Assembly (NCBI GenBank): GCA_017542145.1 | Contig: JAFXXQ010000023.1 | Location: 124,001-188,000, forward strand | Length of the DNA stretch: 64,000 bases | Reading direction: 5' to 3' | DNA from: Bacteroidaceae bacterium | Lineage (GTDB): Bacteria; Bacteroidota; Bacteroidia; Bacteroidales; Bacteroidaceae | Part shown: positions 49,695 to 58,270 of the stretch, piece after piece | Layout: every line of letters begins with the position of its first letter | Numbering within the stretch: the first letter of the stretch is position 1 | Position numbers and translations under genes: made by a program | The notes under the pieces: generated by a model | What the model saw: the letters and a program-made list of their open reading frames with translations, nothing else | Told to the model about the DNA's origin: nothing | Database searches by the model: none

Positions 49695-50486
49695 ATGAAG
49701 GTCCTTGACCTTGTAGTAAAGGAATCCGTCGCAGTAAGCGCCTCTACTGTCCGTCTGGTGCTTGCTGCGTCGGATGCTTCTGTGCTTCCTGCTGTCCACC
49801 CTGGGCAGTTCGTGGAGGTGCGCATCGACGAGACACCTGACGTATTGCTCCGTCGTCCCATCTCCATCCACGACTGGTGCCCTTCGTCAGGGACAATCGT
49901 TCTGCTGGTGCAGCGTGTCGGCAAAGGCACCACATGGCTTTGTAGCCGTCGTGAGGGCGATGTCGTCAATGTGGTAATGCCCCTCGGCAACGGATTCAGC
50001 CTTCCATCTTCCATCTTCAATCCTTCATCTTCGGCCTTCCGCCCTCTTCTTGTCGGCGGAGGGGTAGGCGTGGCACCGTTGTTGCTGCTCGGAAAGGAAT
50101 TGACAAGGATGGGGGCGGAACCCACGTTCCTGCTTGGGGCGAGGACAGAGAATGACCTTCTTTGCCTGACGCGCTTCGAGCAGGCAGGCCGCACGCTGGT
50201 TTCTACGGAGAACGGTGGAGCAGGGGAGAAGGGGTTGGTCACGCAGCACAGCGTGCTGGAAAAGGAGCACTTCGACTTCATCTATACCTGTGGCCCACTG
50301 CCAATGATGAAGGCTGTGGCACGTGTGGCAAGGACAAAGGGTATTCCCTGCGAGGCGTCGCTGGAGAATCGTATGGCTTGCGGCTTGGGCGCTTGCCTGT
50401 GTTGCGTCGAGGATACGGTTGACGGCAATGTCTGCGTCTGCAAGGAGGGTCCCGTCTTCTCAACGGAACGTCTGAAATGGTTTTAA
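49695..50486 (+). CDS. pyrK: Dihydroorotate dehydrogenase B, electron transfer subunit
   Basis: The 263-residue PyrK has an FAD-binding ferredoxin-reductase domain (HPGQFVEVRIDE, LRRPISIHDW, VQRVGKGTTWL), an NAD-binding part (LLVGGGVGVAPLLLLGKEL, GARTENDLL) and a C-terminal [2Fe-2S] site with the cysteines of CGLGACLCCVEDTVDGNVCV. It passes electrons from PyrD to NAD+. Residues 103-114 (PSSIFNPSSSAF) interrupt the conserved GNGFSL...PLLVGGG junction and are encoded by a heptad microrepeat. The start downstream of the nucleotidyltransferase gene fits the family start MKVLDLVV. Confidence 0.93.
   Translation: MKVLDLVVKESVAVSASTVRLVLAASDASVLPAVHPGQFVEVRIDETPDVLLRRPISIHDWCPSSGTIVLLVQRVGKGTTWLCSRREGDVVNVVMPLGNGFSLPSSIFNPSSSAFRPLLVGGGVGVAPLLLLGKELTRMGAEPTFLLGARTENDLLCLTRFEQAGRTLVSTENGGAGEKGLVTQHSVLEKEHFDFIYTCGPLPMMKAVARVARTKGIPCEASLENRMACGLGACLCCVEDTVDGNVCVCKEGPVFSTERLKWF
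50001..50032. repeat. Heptad repeat inserted in frame in pyrK
   Basis: On the minus strand GAAGATG, AAGGATT, GAAGATG and GAAGATG stand in seven-base register. The same TGAARA-type motif occurs between genes elsewhere in the window. Here it adds about 12 residues to PyrK without breaking the frame. Confidence 0.7.
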
Positions 50487-50528
50487 CCATTTATAGTGAA
50501 CATTGACTGGTGAACAGAAAAAAGATAA

Positions 50529-51425
50529 ATGACTCCGATAAGAATAGGAAATCTCGTCTTGCGTAATCCTGTGCTGACGGCATCAGGAACGTTCGGCTAT
50601 GGTACGGAGTATGCCGACTTCGTGGATTTCAACCGTTTGGGTGGTATCATTGTCAAGGGTACGACGCTTTATCATCGCGAGGGCAACCCTTACCCCCGTA
50701 TGGCTGAGACCCCTTCGGGTATGCTCAATGCCGTAGGGCTTCAGAACAAGGGCGTCGAGCACTTTGCCAATGAAATCTATCCCTCCATTTGCAATCTGCC
50801 CACGAACGTCATCGTTAACGTATCAGGTTCCACGATAGACGACTATGTGGCTGTAGCGGAGCGGATTGATTCGTTGGATAGGATTCCGGCAATTGAGCTC
50901 AATATCTCCTGCCCCAATGTGAAACAGGGCGGAATGGCATTTGGGGTAACGGCAGAGGGGGCCGCTTCGGTGGTGCGAGAGGTTCGTGCAGCCTATCACA
51001 AGACGCTTATAGTCAAACTCTCGCCCAATGTGACGGACATCGTGTCCATTGCCCGTGCTGTGGAAGATGCTGGTGCCGACAGCGTATCGCTCATCAATAC
51101 ATTGTTGGGGATGGCTATCGATGCGGAGAAGCGCCGCCCCGTACTTTCTACCATTACGGGAGGATTGAGTGGCCCTGCTGTCAAACCCATAGCGTTGCGT
51201 ATGGTATGGCAGGTAGCGCATGCTGTCCACATCCCCGTCGTCGGGTTAGGTGGTATCATGAGTGGTACGGATGCCATTGAATTCCTGCTGGCGGGTGCAA
51301 AAGCCGTCGAAGTGGGTACAGCCAATTTCATCGACCCTGCGGTGACGATGCACATTGTTGATGAGATGGAGGATTACCTTCGTCGGCATGGGATGAACGG
51401 TTGGGACGAGGTGACGATGCTGTAG
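50529..51425 (+). CDS. pyrD: Dihydroorotate dehydrogenase B, catalytic subunit
   Basis: The 298-residue FMN-dependent TIM-barrel enzyme shows [55 protein letters not shown] (the class 1B catalytic cysteine lies in this region), KLSPNVTDI and [19 protein letters not shown]. It oxidises dihydroorotate to orotate. Together with the adjacent PyrK it forms the NAD+-dependent type 1B enzyme. Confidence 0.95.
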   Translation: MTPIRIGNLVLRNPVLTASGTFGYGTEYADFVDFNRLGGIIVKGTTLYHREGNPYPRMAETPSGMLNAVGLQNKGVEHFANEIYPSICNLPTNVIVNVSGSTIDDYVAVAERIDSLDRIPAIELNISCPNVKQGGMAFGVTAEGAASVVREVRAAYHKTLIVKLSPNVTDIVSIARAVEDAGADSVSLINTLLGMAIDAEKRRPVLSTITGGLSGPAVKPIALRMVWQVAHAVHIPVVGLGGIMSGTDAIEFLLAGAKAVEVGTANFIDPAVTMHIVDEMEDYLRRHGMNGWDEVTML

Positions 51426-51434
51426 AAAGAAAAA

Positions 51435-51454
51435 GGCAGTCACATGTGACTGCC
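51435..51454 (-). terminator. Terminator of the initiator tRNA gene
   Basis: The perfect palindrome GGCAGTCACATGTGACTGCC gives an 8-bp stem with a four-base loop and is followed on the minus strand by TTTTTC. It lies six bases past the tRNA 3' end. Confidence 0.8.
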
Positions 51455-51460
51455 ACTGAG

Positions 51461-51532
<72 letters not shown>

Positions 51533-51545
51533 ATGTTTGCGGGTG

Positions 51546-51577
51546 CAAAGATATAGCCTTTTCTCTATGAAAACAAA
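51546..51577 (-). promoter_or_regulatory. Promoter of the initiator tRNA
   Basis: Minus-strand TTTG, 20 bases, TATCTTTG, ending 13 bases before the mature 5' end, so the precursor leader is only about seven bases. Confidence 0.75.
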
Positions 51578-51615
51578 CTCTCAGGCCATCTTTTAAGTTA
51601 ATTTAATAAATCAGA

Positions 51616-52191
51616 ATGAAGGATCATACACGCCAGACATTGATAGAAGCCGCCCGAACGCTCTTCATAACAAAGGGTTATGACGATACCACCATGATTG
51701 ATATAGCTGTTCAGGCAGGCAAGGGCCGACGCACGCTTTACTATTATTTCGGCAGCAAGAAAGCATTGTTGCGTGCCGTTGCCGAGACGGAGCTGGAACG
51801 CATCATCGTCGTCCTTGAAGCGGTGGTGGAGAAGGACACGCCGGCAAGTGAGAAGATGGTGGAGTTTATCATGAGCCGCTTGAACAACGTCCGTCATTCT
51901 ATTTTCCGTAACGGCTCCCTTCGTGCCGATTTTATCCGCTACATGCGCACCATTGACAGCATACGTTCCAAGTGTGAGAAACGCGAGATAGCGCTCATTG
52001 AGCGAATTTTGTTACAGGGGGTGCATGAGGGGCAGTTTCATGTGGAGAACATCCACTACATGGCGCAGCTGATCCACTACAGCACCAAAGGATTAGAAAA
52101 TCCCTATATCCGCGGTGAGATAGCTGGTGAGAACGATATGCAAATGCTCCAGCGCACTGCCCGTAAAGTTATACTTGGCGCCTTGCGCTGA
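51616..52191 (+). CDS. TetR/AcrR-family transcriptional regulator
   Basis: The 191-residue protein has an N-terminal TetR DNA-binding domain (RQTLIEAARTLFITKGYDDT, TMIDIAVQAGKGRRTLYYYF, GSKKALLRAV) and an unrelated helical C-terminal ligand domain. It usually represses a transporter or metabolic gene near it, but no efflux gene is adjacent; the RluA gene downstream is separated by an octamer array. Target unknown. Confidence 0.92.
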   Translation: MKDHTRQTLIEAARTLFITKGYDDTTMIDIAVQAGKGRRTLYYYFGSKKALLRAVAETELERIIVVLEAVVEKDTPASEKMVEFIMSRLNNVRHSIFRNGSLRADFIRYMRTIDSIRSKCEKREIALIERILLQGVHEGQFHVENIHYMAQLIHYSTKGLENPYIRGEIAGENDMQMLQRTARKVILGALR

Positions 52192-52195
52192 AAAG

Positions 52196-52233
52196 GTCAA
52201 CAAGTCAACGAGTCAACAGGTCAACAAGTCAAC
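52196..52233. repeat. Octamer array GTCAACRR abutting the rluA start codon
   Basis: GTCAACAA, GTCAACGA, GTCAACAG, GTCAACAA and a final GTCAAC run straight into ATG, with no spacer. A 34-base stretch is identical, in order and sequence, to the array before the rubredoxin gene. Confidence 0.8.
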
Positions 52234-52917
52234 ATGAATATCCTCTACGAAGACAATCATATCATTATCGTCAACAAGGCCATCGGTGAAATTGTGCAGG
52301 GCGATAAGACGGGCGACAAACCCCTTTCGGAAATCGTTGCCGAATACCTGAAGGAAAAATACCATAAGCCAGGAGCGGCTTTCGTGGGCGTGCCGCATCG
52401 TTTGGATCGTCCCACAAGCGGTGTCGTCGTACTGGCTAAGACCAGCAAGGCGTTGGAACGTCTGAATGATATGTTCCGTCGGGGCGATGTGGAGAAGATA
52501 TATTGGGCGATTGTCGGCAACCGTCCGCCACAAGAAGCAGCCGAGCTTACCCATTGGCTGGTGCGCAACGAGCAGCAGAACAAGTCTTATGCTTACGACC
52601 GTGAGCGGCCAGGTTCGAAGCAGGCTATTCTCGACTACCGCCTTCTCGTCAGCTTGAAGAACTACCATCTTTTGGAGGTGGAACTCAAGACAGGACGTCA
52701 TCATCAGATTCGCTGTCAGTTAGCCAAGATTGGCTGTCCCATCAAAGGCGACCTCAAGTACGGTGCTCCCCGTTCGAATCCCGATGGTAGCATTTGTCTC
52801 CATGCGCGTCGCGTGCGCTTTGTCCATCCCGTTTCCCACGTCGATATCGATGTCACGGCTCCCGTTCCCGAGGGTGCCCTCTGGCTTGCTGCCGAGAGCG
52901 CGGCTTCTGCCCTATAA
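52234..52917 (+). CDS. RluA-family rRNA/tRNA pseudouridine synthase
   Basis: The 227-residue enzyme starts with ILYEDNHIIIVNKAIGEIVQ and has the catalytic motif VPHRLDRPTSGVVVLAKT, where the aspartate attacks uridine. KTGRHHQIRCQLAKIGCPI and GDLKYGAP complete the RluA/RsuA signature. No S4 domain is present. Which uridine it modifies cannot be told. Its start codon directly follows an octamer array, and the GNAT gene begins three bases after its stop. Confidence 0.93.
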   Translation: MNILYEDNHIIIVNKAIGEIVQGDKTGDKPLSEIVAEYLKEKYHKPGAAFVGVPHRLDRPTSGVVVLAKTSKALERLNDMFRRGDVEKIYWAIVGNRPPQEAAELTHWLVRNEQQNKSYAYDRERPGSKQAILDYRLLVSLKNYHLLEVELKTGRHHQIRCQLAKIGCPIKGDLKYGAPRSNPDGSICLHARRVRFVHPVSHVDIDVTAPVPEGALWLAAESAASAL

Positions 52918-52920
52918 GAA

Positions 52921-53406
52921 ATGGAATTGTTTGTCATTCGTCGAGCCACAAGAGCCGATGTCCCGCTTGTCTTTGAACTTATCAAAGGTCTTTCCATCTA
53001 CGAACGTCGTCCGCAGGATGTGACGGGTAGTGAGGACGCCCTTGCTTATTGGCTCTTTGAGCGTCGCGTGGCAACGGTGCTGATTGGCGAACTGGAGGGA
53101 CGTGCTATAGCATACGCCATTTACTACCCCGTATTCGGCTCTTTTGCAGCCGAGGGTAGGGTGCATCTTGAAGACCTTTTCGTCCTGCCCGAGTTTCGCG
53201 GCAAGGGATTGGGGCACCAGCTTCTGGCACGCGTGGCTGCCGAAGTTCTCTCCGATGGTTATACGGGCATGGAGTGGAGCGCTCTTGCCTGGAACATCCC
53301 TGCTGTCACCTTCTATTCTCGTTTAGGCGCCACGCAGGAAACCGGCCGCACCTACATGTCCTTCACCCACGCCCAGCTGCAGGAACTATCTGGAGAAAAA
53401 AGATAG
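52921..53406 (+). CDS. GNAT-family N-acetyltransferase
   Basis: A 161-residue single-domain acetyltransferase. The acetyl-CoA binding motif is LFVLPEFRGKGLGHQLLARV, preceded by VRRATRAD-like start (LFVIRRATRADVPLVFELIK) and followed by GMEWSALAWNIPAVTFYSRL. This arrangement (LEDLFVxPEFRGKGxG, WNxPAxxFYxxLGA) is that of the diamine/thialysine acetyltransferase subgroup, though the substrate is not certain. It is three bases downstream of rluA. Confidence 0.92.
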   Translation: MELFVIRRATRADVPLVFELIKGLSIYERRPQDVTGSEDALAYWLFERRVATVLIGELEGRAIAYAIYYPVFGSFAAEGRVHLEDLFVLPEFRGKGLGHQLLARVAAEVLSDGYTGMEWSALAWNIPAVTFYSRLGATQETGRTYMSFTHAQLQELSGEKR

Positions 53407-53636
53407 TCTTAACGTGAATTCGGTATAAAACGTAGTTTTTCCCAACAGGTATCGGTAGTTTCGGTGATGTGGCGCAACGTATTGTCATCCTGGCTGTTTA
53501 TCACCGACACCCCTCAATTGGGGTATCGGTTGTACTGTCTCATGTAAAAAAATAAACGATGCAACCCATCCAGTTTGTCCAATAAACAGGAAATGAAGAT
53601 GCAGTCTTGGGAAATGCTTATTTTTTCAGGTTGGAA

Positions 53637-53702
53637 AACGCGTTGAGCAACGTTGCCCAACGCGTTGAGCCACGTGGACCAACGCGTTGGTCCAACAAAA
53701 AG
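53637..53702. repeat. 22-nt phased array of AACGCGTTG units
   Basis: AACGCGTTGAGC, AACGCGTTGAGC and AACGCGTTGGTCC start exactly 22 bases apart. The units are full of palindromes: AACGCGTT, AACGTT, CCACGTGG and ACCAACGCGTTGGT. Confidence 0.7.
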
Positions 53703-53819
53703 AGCTTACTTCAAGTTACGCTCACAGGATGTATTCCTAAAAGACAAGTTTTGCGTGCTTATTTTCGCTTTCCCCCGTGAAAAAGTGAAGTAATCGTGAA
53801 AAGAACCATTTCTTTCCTA

Positions 53820-53853
53820 AAAAATCAGCCCCAAGTCAGATGGCCTGGGGCTG
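53820..53853 (-). terminator. Terminator after the rubredoxin gene
   Basis: On the minus strand CAGCCCCA pairs with TGGGGCTG and is followed by ATTTTTTA, about 45 bases after the rubredoxin stop codon. Confidence 0.8.
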
Positions 53854-53898
53854 AAGGGTGTGTGAAGGGGATTATCAATAAATCCCTTTAGAAAAACG

Positions 53899-54060
53899 TT
53901 ACTCAGCAGGGGAGAACTCGTCCTTGCCTACGCCGCAAAGGGGGCAAACCCAGTCGGCGGGGAGGTCTTCGAAAGCGGTGCCGGGGGCGATGCCGTTGTC
54001 GGGGTCACCTGCTGCGGGATCGTACTCGTAGCCGCAGACTTCGCAAACGTACTTTTTCAT
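53899..54060 (-). CDS. Rubredoxin
   Basis: A complete 53-residue rubredoxin, [19 protein letters not shown] at the start and [18 protein letters not shown] at the end, with both CxxC pairs that ligate the iron. It carries electrons to partner enzymes such as flavodiiron proteins, whose gene lies two genes upstream on the same strand. A longer open frame through the intergenic octamer repeat is not real. An octamer array precedes the ATG with only two bases between. Confidence 0.96.
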   Translation of the reverse strand: MKKYVCEVCGYEYDPAAGDPDNGIAPGTAFEDLPADWVCPLCGVGKDEFSPAE

Positions 54061-54062
54061 AA

Positions 54063-54095
54063 CTTGTTGACCTGTTGACTCGTTGACTTGTTGAC
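54063..54095. repeat. Octamer array before the rubredoxin gene
   Basis: On the plus strand CTTGTTGA, CCTGTTGA, CTCGTTGA, CTTGTTGA; on the coding strand GTCAACAA, GTCAACGA, GTCAACAG, GTCAACAA. It fills the gap between enolase and rubredoxin and matches the array before rluA over 34 bases. Confidence 0.8.
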
Positions 54096-54100
54096 TATAA

Positions 54101-55426
<1,326 letters not shown>

Positions 55427-55469
55427 TTAAAAATTGGGTTAATAAATAAACTATATGTCTCTTTTTTTC

Positions 55470-55490
55470 TTGTCTCGTTGGCTTGTTGAC
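55470..55490. repeat. Degenerate octamer repeat between flavodiiron and enolase genes
   Basis: TTGTCTCG, TTGGCTTG and TTGAC keep an eight-base period and look like a decayed copy of the GTCAACRR array seen from the other strand. Confidence 0.45.
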
Positions 55491-55495
55491 TTTCT

Positions 55496-56683
55496 TTAAA
55501 GTGCCTCTATGATGCGGCGTCCAAACGCCTTGCAGTTGGCAAGCGCATCGGCATCGGGTACCCACAGTGTGGTGACGCCATCGTCGATGAGTTGTAAACC
55601 TGCTTCGGTAAGACGTTCGTTCATGAGCTTTACGGCATCGCCGCTCCAGCCATAGGAGCCAAAAGCAGCAGCTTTCTTCTTCTTGAATTTCAGACCGCGC
55701 ATCATCTCCAGTAATCCGGCAATGGCGAAGGAATAGCCGTAATTGATGGTGGGTGAGCCGACCAGGACAACCTTCGAACGGAAAATCTCCGTGAGGACGT
55801 CGTTCTTATCCTCGTGGGCCACGTTGAAAAGCTTTACGGTAAGCGTCGGGTCAGCCTCGAGGAGTCCTTCGGCAATGGCTTCAGCCATCTTACGGGTAGA
55901 TTGCCACATGGTGTCGTAGGCTATCGTTACCTGATTCTCCTGATAGGCATCGGCCCATCGGAGATACTTTTCAACAATCTGCGTGGGGTTTTCCTTCCAA
56001 ATAACGCCGTGGCTGGGACAAATCATGTCGATGGGCAGATTCATGGCCAGGATTTGCTGAATCTTCTTCGTCACCATCGTGCTGTAGGGATTGAGGATGT
56101 TGACGTAGTACTTCTCTGCCTCGTACATCATGGCAGCCTTATCAACGGCATCGTTGAACAATGATTCGGAAGCAAAGTGCTGCCCAAAGCCGTCGTTCGA
56201 GAAAAGGATGTTCTCGCCACTCATGTAGGTGAACATGGTGTCGGGCCAATGGAGCATGGGTGCCTCGATGAAGGTAAGCGTTGATTCGCCAATCGGCAGG
56301 GTGTCGCCCGTCTTGACATTGACGAAGTTCCAGTCCTGATGATAATGTCCGCGGATGATGGCTTCGCCTTTCTTAGTGCAATAGATGGGTGTGCCGGGGA
56401 TTTCACGCATCAGTTCAGGCAGAGCGCCGCTATGGTCTACCTCGTTGTGATTCATGACGATGTAGTCAATCTGCTTAAGGTCTATCTCCTGCTTCAGACG
56501 GCTGACGAATTCGCAGTCGTAGGGTTGCCAGACGGTATCAATCAGCACGACTTTTTCGTCGCGAATAAGATAGGAATTATAACTTGAACCACGGAAGGTG
56601 GAAAGCTCGTCACCGTGAAAATGCGTCAGTTCCCAGTCGATTTTTCCGACGTGGCTGACCTTCTTCGTAATCTGTTTTGCCAT
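55496..56683 (-). CDS. Flavodiiron protein (A-type flavoprotein)
   Basis: The 395-residue cytosolic protein joins a beta-lactamase-like diiron domain and a flavodoxin domain. Iron ligands are recognisable in MNHNEVDHSGALPEL (HxExDH), MLHWPDTMF, FSNDGFGQH and CPSHGVIW; the flavodoxin part starts near residue 255 with YDTMWQSTRKMAEAIAEG and continues VGSPTINYGYSFAIAGLLEM. It reduces O2 to water or NO to N2O, protecting anaerobes. Rubredoxin, the usual donor, is encoded two genes downstream. I chose the ATG of MAKQITKKV. Confidence 0.95.
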   Translation of the reverse strand: MAKQITKKVSHVGKIDWELTHFHGDELSTFRGSSYNSYLIRDEKVVLIDTVWQPYDCEFVSRLKQEIDLKQIDYIVMNHNEVDHSGALPELMREIPGTPIYCTKKGEAIIRGHYHQDWNFVNVKTGDTLPIGESTLTFIEAPMLHWPDTMFTYMSGENILFSNDGFGQHFASESLFNDAVDKAAMMYEAEKYYVNILNPYSTMVTKKIQQILAMNLPIDMICPSHGVIWKENPTQIVEKYLRWADAYQENQVTIAYDTMWQSTRKMAEAIAEGLLEADPTLTVKLFNVAHEDKNDVLTEIFRSKVVLVGSPTINYGYSFAIAGLLEMMRGLKFKKKKAAAFGSYGWSGDAVKLMNERLTEAGLQLIDDGVTTLWVPDADALANCKAFGRRIIEAL

Positions 56684-56791
56684 GGATAATATTTGAACGC
56701 ACAAAGTACGGCATTTTTTTTCAGTTGTGCAAGAATTTCCAAGGATGTTTGCCTATCCGTTCGTTAAATTTACCAAAAAAACACTTTTGGC

Positions 56792-56822
56792 TTTGCAATT
56801 GAATAAACAATGCTTATCTTTG
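56792..56822 (+). promoter_or_regulatory. Promoter of the acyl carrier protein gene
   Basis: TTTG, 19 bases, TATCTTTG. It overlaps an upstream in-frame ATG, which is therefore not the start. Confidence 0.75.
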
Positions 56823-56854
56823 CAAAGAATTTCATCCTTAACACCTGCAGAAAA

Positions 56855-57217
56855 ATGATGCGCGAAAAAACCATAGAGAAAATAATCCGGGATTTCATTG
56901 CCAAGGAACTGACTTTAAGCCCCGAAAAGATTGGATTGGAAGATAATCTTATTAACGACCTCCATGCCGATTCGATGGACATTGTCAATGTGGTCACGGC
57001 CATTGAGTCGCGTTTCAAGATAAAATTCCCCGACGACACAGAGATTCCCTACGAAGGCTACACACTGAAGTTCCTCGTAGAGGGCGTGCAGAAGGCGTTG
57101 AAAGAGAAAAGCCCTGTTCGCCGGGCTGCCCGTGCGGCCAAGAGTGCCGAGAAGGCAGCCGAGGAAAAGGCACGTCAGGTGCGTAACCAGCTGAAGGAAA
57201 AGCATGGTGAGCAGTAA
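56855..57217 (+). CDS. Acyl carrier protein-like protein with basic tail
   Basis: A 120-residue protein whose first 75 residues are an acyl carrier domain: EKTIEKIIRDFIAKELTLSP, then LINDLHADSMDIVNVVTAIE, where the serine of ADSMD would carry the phosphopantetheine, then FKIKFPDDTEIPYEGYTLKF. The last 40 residues (SPVRRAARAAKSAEKAAEEK and on) form a charged Ala/Lys/Glu helix absent from housekeeping AcpP. No synthase genes are near it. It may serve a special acyl transfer, for example in envelope lipid synthesis. ATGATG at the start leaves the first residue ambiguous. Confidence 0.87.
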   Translation: MMREKTIEKIIRDFIAKELTLSPEKIGLEDNLINDLHADSMDIVNVVTAIESRFKIKFPDDTEIPYEGYTLKFLVEGVQKALKEKSPVRRAARAAKSAEKAAEEKARQVRNQLKEKHGEQ

Positions 57218-57237
57218 GAAAGGCGCAAGAAATTAAA

Positions 57238-58209
57238 TCAGATTTTTCCGAGAATGCGGTCCATCACCCAGTTCGTGGGTGTGGCGCTGATGCCTGTGCA
57301 GGTACAGATGTCCTTTCCCTGCAAATGACGTATCACGCTTTCGATGAGCGGCAGTTGGACATGTGGTGGATTGGGGATGTCAAAAACTTCCCTACCGCGC
57401 TCGGTGTGCAAGGCAAGCGGTTCGAAGGTAAAGACGGAGAAACAGATCATCCCTTTGTCGCCGATGATCTCGATGCGATCCTCGGAGGCCGATTCGTCGG
57501 CAACGAAACACCATGAGCCGGAGCCTACCAGCCCACTCTCGAAGCGGAAGCAGGCGCTGATGGTGTCTTCGGCCTCGTAGAGACGGCCGCGATTGCCACA
57601 GAATCCTTCGGCTTCGGTGATGATTCCGAAATACTCCTGTATGATGTCAATCTGATGAGGAGCAAGGTCGTAGAAATAACCTCCGCCGGAGATGGGGGGC
57701 TGAAGGCGCCAGGGGAGTTCTGCTTTGCTGTTCCAGTCCATCTCGCGTGGAGGGCGGGCGAAGCGGACTTGCAGATTGATGATGTTCCCAATCTGGGGGA
57801 TGAGTTCTTTTACCTTCAGGAAATAGGGGAGGTAGCGTCGGTAGTAGGCTACGAAGCAGGGTACACCCATTTCCTCGCTGGTGCGGTTGATGCGAAGGCA
57901 GTCCTCGTAGCTCACGGCCATGGGCTTTTCAATATAGACAGGCTTGCCAGCTTTCATGGCCATGATGGCGTATGTGGCGTGGCTGGAGGGAGGGGTGGCG
58001 ATATAGATGGCGTTGACGTTCGGGTCGTCGATGATGTGCGTCGGGTCGGTGTACCATTTCTTTACCCCATTCCGTTCGGCATACGAACGGGCTTTCTCTG
58101 CATTACGGCTCATGACGGCCTCGATGCACGATCCTTCAACCTTCGCAAAAGCTGGGCCGCTTTTCTTTTCCGTGACTTCGCCACAACCGATGAATCCCCA
58201 GTGAATCAT
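57238..58209 (-). CDS. Gfo/Idh/MocA-family oxidoreductase
   Basis: The 323-residue protein has the NAD(P)-binding N-terminal domain (IHWGFIGCGEVTEKKSG, IYIATPPSSHATYAIMAMKA) with the EKP motif in GKPVYIEKPMAVSYEDC, and the C-terminal alpha/beta domain with YFYDLAPHQIDIIQEYFG carrying the usual catalytic histidine region. It should oxidise or reduce a sugar or polyol using NAD(P). No signal peptide is present. It follows the porin gene; a heptad repeat lies between them. Confidence 0.92.
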   Translation of the reverse strand: MIHWGFIGCGEVTEKKSGPAFAKVEGSCIEAVMSRNAEKARSYAERNGVKKWYTDPTHIIDDPNVNAIYIATPPSSHATYAIMAMKAGKPVYIEKPMAVSYEDCLRINRTSEEMGVPCFVAYYRRYLPYFLKVKELIPQIGNIINLQVRFARPPREMDWNSKAELPWRLQPPISGGGYFYDLAPHQIDIIQEYFGIITEAEGFCGNRGRLYEAEDTISACFRFESGLVGSGSWCFVADESASEDRIEIIGDKGMICFSVFTFEPLALHTERGREVFDIPNPPHVQLPLIESVIRHLQGKDICTCTGISATPTNWVMDRILGKI

Positions 58210-58218
58210 GATATTTTA

Positions 58219-58246
58219 GTTAAGATTTAAGAATTAAGAGTTCAGA
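58219..58246. repeat. Heptad repeat (GAGTTAA type) upstream of the Gfo/Idh gene
   Basis: GTTAAGA, TTTAAGA, ATTAAGA and GTTCAGA in seven-base register, the same type as the inverted pair between DUF4301 and tdh. It ends nine bases before the start codon. Confidence 0.65.
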
Positions 58247-58270
58247 AAGACAGCTTTGTTTGCAGTCATT

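Larger units (their letters stand above)
53407..53898. other. 492-base intergenic region with inverted repeats and a 22-nt array
   Basis: Between the converging GNAT and rubredoxin genes lie an inverted-repeat cluster with GGTATCGGT words, a 22-nt array of AACGCGTTG units, and the terminator of the rubredoxin unit. I found no small gene or TAnnTTTG box that would indicate one. Confidence 0.65.
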
